Of a DNA stretch of 64,000 nt, positions 22,201-35,094 are shown one piece after another; positions within the stretch are counted from its first letter, which is position 1, and the number at the start of each line of letters is the position of its first letter. The notes below the pieces were generated by a model. That model searched no databases, was not told the origin of the DNA, and saw nothing but the letters and a program-made list of their open reading frames with translations. Origin of the DNA: Sphaeroforma sirkka (Eukaryota; Opisthokonta; Ichthyosporea; Ichthyophonida); contig LUCW03002239.1 in assembly GCA_001586965.3 (NCBI GenBank), forward strand, positions 1-64,000, read 5' to 3'. The translations under genes were made by a program, and so were the position numbers.

Positions 22201-24327
22201 TGATACATTGACCAGGTGAGTTGGTGCTGGCGATCTTTTGATATGCCTACATCGTTAAATATATCCAAGTTTTGCATGGTCGTTCATATCTGTGTCAAAG
22301 TGATGCACTTCCAATTGCATATTCGAACCTATGCCTTGCACTCCATGATAGTGTGTTCGGTTGGGGGCTATAAATAAATTGATAATGTATTTAAAGGATG
22401 GTGCGTTCAGAATGAATGTAATTCTGATCTCGTCTTCAATCATATACTAATGGTGTTTGTACTAGTACCCAGGGTAAAAGCTCGTATGATCAGTATGAGA
22501 AACCCTTTGCAGTACACTTTAGCGTGAAAATTTCTATACGTCACTTTTCTGTTACGTACTCTCGGATTGGTCGGTGGCCTACCAACCGATAGAACAATTT
22601 TGGAATACGTCATCAATTACTCTCATGTGTTCTCGGGCTGACCCGCCTATAAATAGATTTAGTTGAAAACAATTCCCAAATTACTATCTGACTGACGGTG
22701 TAAATCACTGTGAACTCATTTGGAAACATGTTAACTCCTGCAGTCTTTCACCCCAATCGATTCATCAGCTGGGTATTCATGGACCTCTCCACCCTTTACG
22801 TGCTCTTGCAAATCATGTTGCACATGAAACTTATATTTCCGTCGCGCAATGGATTCCACTCGCCATAGATACCATACGACACAACTAATAAGGGAATGGC
22901 AATGCTCCACTTACAGTCAGACAACTACTTGCATTTCAATTTGAATGCTGCCCTGTTAATTCGTTCAGACTACCTTTTCGATTTTCAGGATAGTCTTTTT
23001 GGCACATCTATCAACACAGATTCGGCTCTAGGTAATGCACCCAGCCAAGGCTTACTAGCTAGAGGCACTACATTCCACATAGAAATTCGTACCATGGCTA
23101 CCAACATTAAAATCCATAAAAAGTTTTTCATTTCTGATCCATGAAAAAGGCTACCTGTTTTTGTACTTCGATTTCTTTCACGCTATAGTGCAAGATAGCG
23201 CCTACTAATATTTTTCATGATGCGTTTTATACTTTTAGGGTAATAGCAACATAAGCACCTCTGTCAACATAGAAAACAGCACTTGATAATGTATCCCGTT
23301 TGGACCTACTAGCTGGAGGCTATACATTTATGAATTTCGGGCTTGTTTACTTTGAATTTCATGTTCATTCCGTATTGGAATTCCTACTATTCCCGACAAC
23401 ATGGTATTGCAAACGAAATGCTTTCTTTCCTGGTCCATAACCATTTATAGTTCAAATTCGGTTTACGCTATAGAATATGACTTTGCCGGTACAAATATAG
23501 ATTGTTTCACTATATGTACTCATTTACTAGTGTTTCGAATACAGGTTGTCGCGATTTTGCCACTCGCGTGCTGACTCTTGTACCTACCAAATCGTATTGC
23601 CGGTAGAATTATAATCTAGCTAACTTCTTTAATCTCTTGATACTAGCAACGACTTTATGCCTTGTTCCTGTTTTACTACAACCCTGGAAATAAAATCTGT
23701 AAAATGTATGAGACAACTAATCGGTCCCGAAAGTTAGCCAGTCATCTTTATAATTCGATCAAGTGACTCAAAAACTCTCTTTGTCAGCTAGCTCGTCTGC
23801 TTCAGGACTGATATCATCGGATTGAAGGCAACATTTCGTGGCACACAAGGTATATCACGTCAAGCGATCAGCAAGTATGCAAGAATACGTAGGCAATGTT
23901 CCACCTTCCGTTTTAGCGAACGTTGCGATACAACTGAAGCAAAAATGCCTGATTTCCGGATAATCTAAAACCTGATTCTTTACGACACAGAACCAAGCAC
24001 AATGCACACCGGGGTGACGAGCACCATCTGACGCTCAATTAAGTAGCCGCTTTAATCAAGGTGAAAAAAGATCACCAGTACAGTACTTACTTATTAAGAA
24101 CGAGCACCGATCGGATCATAAAACATGTCAGCAGACTTATAGTGAGAAATACCGCGACAGTGACTTGTGCGGAATTGCATGAACGCCTTTGTATTGCCCA
24201 CAAATGCCGTTACAAATATCTGATAGTGATTTTCTCCCAGTCACGTTTTAGTCGAGTTTTTATACGATGTTTTAATGTATATATTTTTTTTAATTGTTTA
24301 ATAGGGCAGATCGAACTCTATATGAAC
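19225..24327. other. Spacer of 5.1 kb, no gene recognised
   Basis: No conserved protein is seen on either strand; open frames are short and of random composition. Two diverged local duplications are visible: about 21545-21730 against 21795-21940 (shared ACCCCACTT-AGCAACTGAT and TTCAATATTT), and 22985-23090 against 23240-23335 (shared ATCAACACAG and CTTACTAGCTAGAGGC-like text). The likely 3' untranslated region of TMEM223 lies at the left end, with A/T-rich text at 19370-19395. Confidence 0.6.
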
Positions 24328-27300
24328 CTAGTGCTCACACAGTGAGAATGGTCGTTCAAAGTACTGCTCAGTGCTCGCATCCGTGAAGTATTTCCGCTCG
24401 TGCATGAGCTTTTCTCTATGCTCTTTGGCTTGTGCTAAACTTAAAGGCCATTCCAGCTTATTCCCAATCTGCTCGACTATCTCCGGTGGGAAATGTTGAG
24501 TGAGCTCGCTCATGTCTTTCATGGCGCTGCTCATCCATTCGCGTTGTTGGGGAGGCACTACGCCTGTGCTGATAACACGCTGTGTGGGATCGACAAGAAA
24601 GAAGACCAGAATCTTTCTCTCGCCCACTTCTCCTTCATTCGGCGTGTACCCGTCTTTCCAGGTGAACCCGGGGACCTTGTGTTGCAGCACATTGGGAAAT
24701 GCGATGCACCTACCTTCCATGGTGGTCACTGCACCCACATCCTGCACAAGAGCTTCTTCGTCAACAAGCCCATACACTGCCTCTACTCCTTGGTTATCGC
24801 CCTGTTCACTGTTTGCAGGTAAGGTGATCAAAGTGGTCTGAATACAATATCACATGATCCCTTGCTGCGCTACTACTAAGGCAGGTAGGTTATTGTGAAT
24901 AGATGAGAAAATGATCGTATAGTGTTTCAACGACTTCTATCTGAATCACTACTTTACATGAAGCTGAGGCATGCTCGTGACAAGATGTATGATCAGCGTT
25001 GCACAGTGTATACAAATATATCGGGAGTTTTGCGTGGCCAATTATCCGTTCTTTGACCCAGTTCCCCGCCCATAAACACAACAATATAACTCAGTGTAAT
25101 TTTCTACAGAAGTAACTTAAAACTGGGTTCAGGGTTGAGGATTTAGGATTTAGAAGACTATGACAGGTTTTTAGGGTTTAAGCAGCGCCACTTGTGCATC
25201 ATCCAGTATAACACACTCAGACATCCCCCCCACTTGCTTGTAATGGTCTCATGTTTTTGCATACAGTTAGCTAATAAATTGCGACGGCTACTGTGCCATC
25301 TTTGTCTAAGGCTGTAACTGCACCAGACCGATGTACACATTCGGATCCTTCATTCACAAAGTGCACTTTAGTCAGTAGCAATACGACGAACTCGAAATAA
25401 AAACTAACAAACAAAATGAGCACATCAAAGCGCAAAGTTGTATGATAAAAACCCTCTCTGTCCTGGGTGATAGCCAAGTGGAGGTAGAAGCCCAATGGAA
25501 ATGTCAGTCATTCCTATTGGTAGAATCACACTGGTCTTTCGCCTTCAGATCAATTGGTGCACACAATCAAGAGTACCGAACACATGCGTGGTGCTTTCGC
25601 TTGCCTGCGACAGACATACTATTCAGGCTCGCAGGTGGGCTGACGGAAATGCAGGCGACTCTCGCGCAACCCAGGGTGCACATCGTAGTAGTAGATGCCA
25701 GTGCTCACAATGTGCTCGTTCTCCATGCCTTCCACGTGCCAGTGGCCCCCGTCGAACGCTGCACCAGGGCCGTTTAGGCGGACGTTGGCCATTTTCACTA
25801 TCACCTGCGGTATGTTGAGTGCAAGGACTTAGTCTCAATGCCAATGATATATACTCGCTAAATCAATATAAATTGATCAAAATGATGTACACTTACTACA
25901 TTAATTCAAATAGGTCTAAATGATATACACTCACTAGGGCAATGCAAATAGTGCGAGTGTACATGGAATCGGGACATGGCGCAATGTGCGCAGACATCTC
26001 TCGTGCATCAGATAGGCGTAATCCCCAATTGCTGAGGTGTGCACAAACAGCACTTCTGCAGACAACAGATATGCCCGTGCGATTGTACGAGCCATTGTGC
26101 GGTGACGTGCGCACAAATTGAGCAGCGTTGCACTTAATTATTCTTAGCTATTAAGCCAATTGTACTCGACTATCAAGCCGATTGTTATCAACTAGTAAGC
26201 CAATTGTACTTGTATAATAAGCCAGTTGTTCTTAACTATTAAGCCAATCGTTCTCAACCATTAAGCCAATTCTTTGTACCTGCAGTTTGCGGCCCGCCAG
26301 ACTGAGCGTTTCTGCAGACACAGCGTGGCGTTTGGTTGCATCGAACTTCTCCATCTCCTCTTTGATTTTGGGGACTCTGTTTTCGTACCAATCATCAAAG
26401 CGTTCGTCTTCGCTGTCTCCGTCGCCGTCGTATACGAATTCATCGTACAGCTCATCCATTTCTGGCGCGTCATCGCGTCGTGCCAACGGAGTGCGCAGGT
26501 CTGTCAGCACGCGCTCAAACATAGGAATGAAGCGTCCTAGAATGGCCTCCAGACACGTGTACAAGCCCTCGTGCTCGTACGGGTGCAGGTTGTTTATGTA
26601 GCTATCAAAGCTCACACTCTGGTCATCCGCACCCACAGTGATATCGCTGGGCAGCCATTGGTAGGTGTCACTGTGCGTGGCATACTCACTGCCACGTTGA
26701 TCAGGCTTAGGAATCTCATACACTTCGCCTTTGCCCAACATCTGCAGCCACGCACTGTATGGACGGAAGGGCAACGGCTCTGGCACTACGCGCGAGAGAT
26801 TACTGATCAAACAGAACAGCGACGGATGAATCAAGTCAAGCACCTGCACACGTGCGCAGTAGAGAGGTGGAGTTAGTGGGTGTTTATTTGATATATCCAT
26901 ACGTACCTGTTCGTTTGTTATATCGATACGTACCTATTTATTTGTAATACCAAAATCTACCTGTTTGTTTGCAATATCCATACCTACCTGTTTATTTGTG
27001 CCGGGGTGATAATCCAACGCATCATCTGGGAAATTCTCTAACGCGCGTACACACTGCTTCAACTGTGAGCACAAGTGCGCACTGATGAGACTGTCCGACT
27101 GATAGACATAGGGCGCAGTGGTCGGTGCTATGCCATCAGCCTCACAAACAGTGCCAGCCAAATACAGCAGCTCATCAAACGCCCACTCCTGCACAGACGG
27201 ATGGATAGGCCCAGCTGCGCCAGGAAACGGGGTTGTTTTTAGGGGTTTGAATGGTAAAATCATGGCTTTAGGGTTGGCAGGGTTTTAGGCAAAACCGCAT

Positions 27301-29959
27301 TCATATGCACAGCCGCTTATGTCCGTACTACCTACTGTACAAGGTTTTCCGGTTTAGGTAAGACCCTAAATAAACTCTAAAAATGGGGCTCATACCATGA
27401 GACTTATATCAACCCCTTCACGTTATATTGAAGTGTTGGATATGGCGCTATGCCCAGTGCAGCAGTTGATCTTTTGGTCCTCATAGTCAACTGCAAATGA
27501 GCGCAAATGTACCCCTCCGCTTCATAGGCAATATCAATCAAAACAACACACTGTATGCAACAACACTCGAGGATGCATACTCATGTAATACTATGTCTAC
27601 ACCACTCCAGTATGAAAATTGTACCAGGTGATTGAATCACACAACACATTGTACACAAAAGGTGATATCGCACATAATCTCAAGAATCAATAAATAAAGT
27701 GTGCATTGGCACATGCAGCCATCCAACGTACATACACATTGCATTGTCGGTTGAAATGGCACTGTCTGTCATCTCAGAGCGCCACTTGTCGCGAATTTCT
27801 TTGTTTTGTATTTTGGTGTGCCAATTCTTCTTGCACGTCACTGACTGCAATATTTGGGATGAAGTGTAGCACATGAGAAGTTAGTAGTCATACGGGACAG
27901 GCGGAACCATTGCAGGGGGTCTATGTAGGTATACCTGTAGGTAGAAACATTGCAGGGAGTCTATATAGGTATACCAGTAGGTAGAAACATTGCAGGGGGT
28001 CTGTGTAGGTACACCTGTAGGTAGGAAACATTGCAGGGAGTCTATGTAGGTACACATGTAGGTAGAAACATTGCAGGGAGTCTATATAGGAGTACCTGTA
28101 GGTGTAATATCAGACCTTTCGTATGGGTTCAAACACAAATAAAATATCACGCGCTCTTCCGCTGAATGGCTGTGCTATCACTGTCACCTTAAGAAAGCTA
28201 ATAACAAAATTATTATACAGACGGGAGGGCTGATAAACGGAGTACAGAAGACAAAGAGAAAAAGAGAAATTGTATTGCTTATACCCTCAGCTGATCGCCC
28301 GGCAATCTTAGCGAGCCTTAGTATAATCTCAAACACGGTCAATGAGACCATACACATGCCACAACCCAATAACCCTATAGCGGTAGTAGTATAACCTCAA
28401 TCACAGCCAATGGGACCATACACATGCCACAACCCAATAACCTAGTAGTATAACCTCAATCACAGTCAATGGGACCTTACACATGCCACAACCCTATAAC
28501 TCCTATTGCAGTAGTAGTATAGCCTCAATCACAGTCAATGGGGCCATACACATGCCACCCCTTATCCACCATGCCGTCACAGATACGTAGTTGGCACGTT
28601 TCGACATAGTACACATAAACGCATAAATCCTTTGGGAGAGGTATTCCTAAGTGACTTATCTGCCTGTGATGCATAGTTGCTCACCTGCATGAGATGCAGA
28701 AGTCTCTGCTCCTTGACCGTGTACGGCGGCAGTCCACATTCATACTCTGGCTCAGGCTCGAATGGGTGTGGGAATGTGTATAACATTCGTTCTGTGGAAG
28801 GAATAAGCAATGGAAGGGACGTGCGTGAGATGACCAGATATTCAATGGCAGAACTACGGAACAGCAAATGGCATGATACCATCGCGGGTGATTGGCCACG
28901 TGCAATGCGGTCCACATCTGCGCGATCAGAAACAGTTGATAAATGGCTGGAGACCATTTGACTGGGTGGCTGTAATGTTTTCTAACATATGTAATTTACG
29001 TGCGTGATTCTTGTTTGGCAAGGTTTAGGGTTTTACTTTTGGTACATGTGCACGTTTTGCTCACAGTCTCAAACTTTGAATATCACACGAGGGCTAAACA
29101 ATATAACAATATAGCAAATACTGTAAGCAAATTGGAGAAATACGTTCCACTTTATAAGTGGTGGTCTGGCTCAAGATTGCCTTACCATAGAATACAGATG
29201 TACTACATCTTGTGGCGAAGGTAGTGCTCACACTCGCAGCGTTCACAATCACAACTAGCGCATAAACGACTACATCCCCTACATCGTTGATAAGCTGCTC
29301 AACCGCTCAACCATTCACTTGGACCCAAAAGCCCATTTTAGGGGTAGTAACATATACTTTTGGATGTGTACAAACTGACATCGTCATAATCAAATATGCC
29401 AAAGAACGTTATGGTGGAGCCGAAATAGGCGGTCACCTACAGGGGAGCACTAGTCAATTGGTAAATAGTTCACTACATATGATCTCAAGTGATAGACCCA
29501 CTATATGGCACTTCCATCATGAAACAGACACTAATTCGACCAACAGCTCTCACACACTATTTCTACCAACATCTCACACACTAATTGCGAGTAATTTAAG
29601 CGACTCTCATGAGCTCTACTTTGCTGATTGGTTGAGATCACTGGGCGCATCGGCGATAGCAGTGCAACTGTGGAGTGTACAGGCACAGTGACTGAGCACG
29701 AGTAGTCTCTGCTGTCAGACACACCTGTGAGTAGGTCGGCATTGGGCGGTCTCTCTGTGTGGAGGAACTTGCACGTGTGCCACTGTGCACTCACGTGGTC
29801 GCATTCCATATAGCCTCTGCATTTGCGACGTAATAGCGCAGTCTTATGGTAAAACTCTCTGAGGTGGTCTTCCGCTGTGATAAAACAGTACGAATTCCTA
29901 CACAGCGGTCGCTGGTCTCCCACTTCACGGTCTGTGACGGAGATGCGATAGTGAGTCAA
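24328..29959 (-). CDS. DUF4246 family protein, probable 2-oxoglutarate/Fe(II)-oxygenase fold (seven exons)
   Basis: Exons in coding order: (29959)-29725, 28791-28685, 27844-27736, 27214-26988, 26843-26280, 25804-25620, 24808-24328; every phase agrees and the total is up to 635 residues. The start is uncertain: exon 1 may be part of a longer 5' exon, or translation may begin at ATG 29809. Family blocks in order are FEPEPEYECGLPPYTVKE, NWHTKIQNKEIRDKWRSEM, WAFDELLYLAG, DYHPGTN, VLDLIHPSL, SYINNLHPYEHEGLY, GRKLQVIVKMANV, GGHWHVEGMENEHIV, FPNVLQHKVPGF and RKILVFFLVDP. His-x-Glu, a later His and an Arg about ten residues after KVPGF match the iron and co-substrate pattern of 2-oxoglutarate oxygenases; this is inference, since the family has no known role. 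The introns carry four different tandem repeats, one containing the exon 4 donor. Confidence 0.82.
26140..26276 (-). repeat. 22-bp tandem repeat in DUF4246 intron 5
   Basis: About six units of AAGCCAATTGTACTCGACTATC type (plus strand). They start within a few bases of the exon 5 donor, so the intron is almost entirely array at its 5' end. Confidence 0.85.
26881..26998 (-). repeat. 27-bp tandem repeat carrying the exon 4 splice donor
   Basis: On the coding (minus) strand four 27-bp units each hold AA(C/T)A(A/G)ACAG or a variant followed by GTA. The first is the true exon end and donor (AAACAG then GTAGGTATGG); the others follow in tandem in the intron. The unit length is a multiple of three. 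Confidence 0.85.
27935..28112 (-). repeat. 40-bp tandem repeat in DUF4246 intron 2
   Basis: About five units of the type GGTAGAAACATTGCAGGGAG plus TCTATGTAGGTACACCTGTA (plus strand), with few differences between units. Confidence 0.85.
28318..28560 (-). repeat. About 60-bp tandem repeat in DUF4246 intron 2
   Basis: Four units containing CTCAATCACAGTCAATGGGA and CATACACATGCCACAACCC (plus strand). The flanking unit edges include short GTAGTAGTATA runs. Confidence 0.85.
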
Positions 29960-31737
29960 TCGATTGGACGATGAGACGAATCGGCTATTTAAAACACTTT
30001 GGAGAGTCAGTCGGAAGTACCACAGAACATCAACAACAACGGATTAGTAATCAATACATTTAAAAGATAAACGCAATGAGAGTGCGTGACAGTACACTTT
30101 TAGTCTGTCAAGGCAGCTGAACATATCGCAATCGCAAAGAATCATAGTTTGAGAATGTTGTGCTAGATGCACAGCAAGTGCGAAAGGTATCTAAAGACTC
30201 AGACCATACTACTCCTCGCACAACTGGCAAGCAATCACAACAGTGTGTGTGATAATCAGAATAGGGTGTGTGATATTCAGAATAGGGTGTGATCAGGAAT
30301 GCAATATATAAACGAAACTCACAAAGTACTTTTAAAAATTGTAAAACTTTCGGATTGCGCCAGATTGTTAAATTAACTATGGCACAGCATAGATGAAAGG
30401 AAGAGAAGTATGGCGAAATGTGACAGAGAGAGAAGTATGGCAAGGTGTGAAAGGGAGAGAAGTATGGCGAAGTGTGGTCAACTCATATGACACGTACGGG
30501 TGAATAGGATACTGTTTCTCTATCACTGTACAGCATGATTTTCAATGACTACATGTACAATTGTACGGTCGAGACGATTGTTCGTTCTCAGAGATCTGCA
30601 AATCTCTGCCAACCCATCGGTTAGAAGTTAATGTGAACAGAGCATTCTGAAATACCAGGCACGCTTCTTTCTGCTATGTCATGTCGATAATCTGAGACAT
30701 ACAGAAAACAACAGTAAATTGCGTTATACGACAAACAACTACGTGTGACCAGTGGTAGTACCTGACACAGGTGGCTCCTCATCGAGAGATGACATTGCTG
30801 CAAAGATTCTCTCGAGCGTTTTATTGAAACAAAATCGTGCCTTTATCAGCTAGCACTATAGGTGTCTACGGAATAAGCTTAATTTAAGTATGAACTCCAT
30901 ATGATAGATAAGTGTCTACAGCAAGTAAGCTATTTGTTAACAACATGTCCTGTTCTGGTATGTATGTATGTATAAAACCTCTATATATAAAAGCAGTTAT
31001 AAAATAAAACAAAAACAGCAGCTGCATGCCAGCACAGGGGTTGGAAACTCTTTAAAAGCACTAAATAGAGATAAATAATCTCATCATCAGATCTGGAGTG
31101 CCAATGCTCCACTATTTTTCAATAAACCCTAAACCCAAAACACCGCTCGCATCTCAAATTTGAATCCATGGTCTTGTATGTAGGATTCATTATAAACACA
31201 TACTGCGCCATTTTAATGCTACTATTTAGTAGGCCTCATATTTAGAAGGATTCCTTGACGAGAGAGTGTTTATTGATTATTTGGTACCTCAGGAACTTCA
31301 CCGTTTCATCACCGCTCTCAACTCATTCAGCAAGGCATCTGCAAGACAACACATAGTTATGGAATGTAGGGGATAGCCCTCACGCAGGCAGCATCAACTA
31401 GACACCCCTCAACAGAGAGGCCGCCATTACTAGCACTATGGTCAATGCACAGTGTGTGCATCACAGGCACACAGTGCAAGGCCATCTAGCCCATGGCTTT
31501 GTCTTCTCGTGCGTAGAACTATTTCTAACTGCCTTCTAGAGGGCACCCGTCAACAATTAACAGTACACTCGAGCTGATGAGCCATGTGCACTGGCCAATG
31601 ACAAAAGGACTGGTGAATGTCCCCATGCACACGTTTAAGTGTCACGTGTCACGTGGTAAACCATATGCTCATGTGTCATAGGATCGTCCACGTACATGCA
31701 CACAGCATAGCATTATCAAAGTACACCTGCGTTGAGC
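29960..31737. other. Spacer of 1.8 kb between DUF4246 and stress-protein genes
   Basis: It holds the 5' flank of the DUF4246 gene and the 3' flank of the stress-protein gene. No conserved protein is seen. Small repeats occur at 30240-30292 (AATAGGGTGTGTGAT type) and 30393-30475 (GAGAGAAGTATGGCGAAGTG type, three units). A telomere-like CCCTAAACCC lies near 31127. Confidence 0.55.
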
Positions 31738-34610
31738 CTACGGTTTCTGCTTAGCAATGATCACAGGGCATTTGCCTGTGAAAAAAGAGGGCAGCGCAAT
31801 GTGAGAAGGATGCCAACGAGCGCTTGCGGTTCAACGGACTTCACAACAGAAACACAAAGCTAGATCATGGTACAAAGCGAAGAACTAGCGCATGACACAC
31901 AATGCTTGTCAGTGATTGACAGTGCAATGCAATGGCGCTCCAGGCACAGTGCGGACTTACAGTGTTCGACCAGATAGCTGCCCACACTACCCACGAGCTT
32001 GCGGCGCAGCAACGTCTTATTACTTGTGCCCAGAATGACCACATCGATATCTTGCTCTTCCGTTAGCTCTACCATCACATCACGCGCATCACCAGCGATC
32101 ACCTTTGTTTCAATCTACAACGGTAAAATACCATGCAATAAATGAATATTCCAGTACTCGATTGTATGATTAGTACAGCTGCTACGTGCATGTCATACAG
32201 TACAGCTATTAGGTGCATGTCATATAGTACAGTCGTTGCGTGCATTTTATATAGTACAAAAATTAGTTGCAGGTCATATAGTATAGTTGTTATGTGCATG
32301 TCATATCGTACAGTTGCTGCGTGGATATTATATAGTACAGTTGTTATGTGCATTTCATATAGTACAGTAATTAGTTGCATGTCATATAGTATAGTTGTTA
32401 TGTGCATGTCATATAGTACAGTTGTTACGTGCATTCCATACAGTACAGTAATAAGTTGCATGTCATATAGTATAGTTAGTACGTGCATGTCATATAATAC
32501 AGTTTTTATGTGCATGTCATATAGTACAGTTGTTACATGCATATCCTATAGTACAGTTGTTACGGGCATGTCATATGATACAGTTGTTATGTGTATGTCA
32601 TATGATACAGTTGTTAGGTGTATATCATATATTACAGTTGTTAGGTGTATGTCATATATGACAGTTGTTAGGTGTATATCATATATTACAGTTGTTAGGT
32701 GTATGTCATATATGACAGTTGTTAGGTGTATGTCATATGATACAGTTGTTACGTGTATATCATATATTACAGTTGTTACGTGTATGTCATATATGACAGT
32801 CATTACGTGTATATTATATATTACAGTTGTTAGGTGTATATCATATATTACAGTTTGTTACGTGTATGACATATACTACAGTTACTACGTGTATATCACA
32901 TATTATAGTTGTTACGTGTATATCATATATTATATATTACAGTTGTTACAGGTATGTCATATAATACAGTTGCCACGTGCATGTCATATAGTATAGTTGT
33001 TACGTGCATGTCATATAGTACAGTTGTCATGTGCATGTCATATAGTACAGCTATTAGGTGCATGTTTTATAGTATAGTTGTTACATGCATGTCATATAGT
33101 ACAGTTGCTACATGCATGTTATATATTACAATTGTTACGTGTATGTCATATGATACAGTTGTTACGTGCATGTTATATATTACAGTTGTTACGTGTATGT
33201 CATATGATACAGTTGTTACGTGCATATCATATACTACAGTTGTTACGTGTATATCATATAATATCTTACGTGCACGTAATTGTAATTGAGTGTACTTGCA
33301 ATGTGATAGCGTGTGCGACAATTGGTGTGTTCTGAATGTGTGCTTATGCATAAGTAATGAACGGCTGTAGCATCACGCTGTACCCCACCTGGCCTGGTTT
33401 CATGCTCATTTGCTTCGCCAAATAGGTCAACAGTGTTTGGGCGTTCTCCACCACTTCCTTCTGCACGTGGTTTGTGGCCATATCAAAGGTCACGGCTGTG
33501 CCACGAGTACAAGTGCAAAGAATACGTAAGTGCAAATTCAAGAATACGTACAGCAGGTGTGCATGAAATAGGCTTCGTTTTTGTATACCAGTTTGGCTAA
33601 AATAAACATGAGCATACACAGGTAGTGGATGAAGCGGTAGTAGTTTTAGCCCTAAACCCTAAACCCAAAGCAAGTAGACCAGCTCAAAGCTTGAAAAAAA
33701 GCATAGAGAACTGCATAGAGTGATAAGTAAGCACTGGACACCAAAACCGAATAAAGTTGGTTTTAGTAGCCAACGCGATAATCCACTGCAAACTAACAAG
33801 ACTGTAATAGCACTTAAGCTGTACAAAGGACGACCTTCATATTGGCATAGCACAGAGATGGGGACATCAGATAGCGAAAATGTCAAGGAAACAACTATAG
33901 CAAAACACGTAGCACATGTCACAAACCACACCGAATGGTGGCTGGGAATGAGCCACACCGTCGCTGAACTTAAAAAGACAGCAACTCACCTCACACCACG
34001 CCAACACACACTCAAAACTATATTTCGATAGTACGTAGCATGACACATGAACAGCATGTGGCGAATACGAACGGGAAACAGTCGCACACACACAACACAC
34101 AATACACAACACACAACACACAACACACGACACACAACACACAGCACACAGCACATATGAGTGTATCAGCAGACGCACAGCACAACGAGACTGGCATGCG
34201 CAGCTTACTCGTTCCGAAGTTGGGGATGTAGTGTGTGTATGTCTGCCGTCAAATCCAACGGTTGATCCAACAGAGACGGGCGAGAAGATCACATGGGCAC
34301 GCAGGGTGCCATGAGAAGGTCGATTGAGAGACCAATTTAAGGTGAACTGGGCAATCTACATTCAGAAGTGATTCTATGACAAGAGTTTCGACAGTACAGG
34401 GAAAGTACACCTGTACTTACATAAGAGAGGACAGGACTGGCCCTACACCTGTACCTACTATAACATAGATAGGATTCGCCCTGCACGCCTTCCTTTCCAT
34501 TTTTTATTTCCATGTGAGCCCGTACGAGTAGTGTAACTTTCAATATTCAATTGAGAACAGCTATAATTTTGGACAGATGGGAATGACGCATAAACAAAAC
34601 TATGAATGTG

Positions 34611-34692
<82 letters not shown>

Positions 34693-35094
34693 CATATACA
34701 CACACACATATATATATAACTTGTATTTTTTACTATTGCCGTTGGTTATAAACTATGCAGCATGACTGTATGCACTGAACCGCTACCGTGCACCTATGCT
34801 GCAAATCGATAATTGGACATCGGAACGATTGAACTAAACCATTGGAATAAAAGAAAGAAACAGGTTCGACAGAATACACTAAGACTACTTTCATCGAATA
34901 CACCAACCCCGATTCCATCTAACACCAACTACACTAACACCACTCACGTCATCTACACTAACACCACTTACGTCGACCACATTGACGAGTATGACGTTGT
35001 CTGTGGGTCTGACGAAGTCCTTGAACGCCCACTCTACCGCATAAACGCCCCCTTCGCTGTTGTTGACGGCCACGACTATTGTTCTGGGAGCCAT
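31738..35094 (-). CDS. Universal stress protein (UspA fold), five exons
   Basis: Exons: 35094-34972, 34346-34209, 33460-33389, 32102-31961, 31775-31738; all phases agree, giving 170 residues, normal for a single-domain Usp. The start MAPRTIVVAVNNSEGGVYAV with AVEWAF is the typical strand 1 and helix 1 with its Val-Asn in place of Val-Asp. The C-terminal half AGDARDVMVELTEEQDIDVV-ILGTSN...GSVGSYLVEHCKCPVIIA is highly characteristic. The nucleotide loop G-x2-G-x9-G-(S/T) is changed: the second Gly is Asn (GTSN, nine residues, GS), so ATP binding is doubtful. Exon 2 is the least certain part. Usp proteins are cytosolic and respond to stress; the exact role here is unknown. It is divergent from TMEM63. 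Confidence 0.82.
32142..33270 (-). repeat. 27-bp minisatellite in stress-protein intron 3
   Basis: About 41 units of the CAGTTGTTACGTGCATGTCATATAGTA type. The period is nine codons, so long frames encoding MSYSTVVTC-like nonapeptides stay open on both strands. It lies between exon 3 (33389) and exon 4 (32102) and is not part of the protein. Confidence 0.9.
34080..34155. repeat. (ACACA)n microsatellite
   Basis: ACACAACACAC-type units over about 75 bp inside stress-protein intron 2. Confidence 0.8.
34615..34720. repeat. (TA)n microsatellite in stress-protein intron 1
   Basis: Two TA runs separated by TTAAC, then CACACACA and a further short TA run. Confidence 0.85.

Noticed and set aside
22896-23144. 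82-codon plus-strand frame in the 5.1-kb spacer
   Set aside because: No family resemblance and partly overlaps an old local duplication.
31298-31338. Possible terminal exon on the minus strand after a good acceptor (about 13 codons, ending LNELRAVMKR)
   Set aside because: No partner exon in phase could be found, and the stress-protein gene already has a clear stop at 31738.
32142-33351. 284-codon and 126-codon frames with nonapeptide repeats
   Set aside because: A 27-bp satellite stays open in all frames because its period is a multiple of three; it lies in an intron of the stress-protein gene.
33720-34031. 103-codon frame on the plus strand
   Set aside because: No ATG start, no recognisable domain, and it lies in an intron of the minus-strand stress-protein gene.
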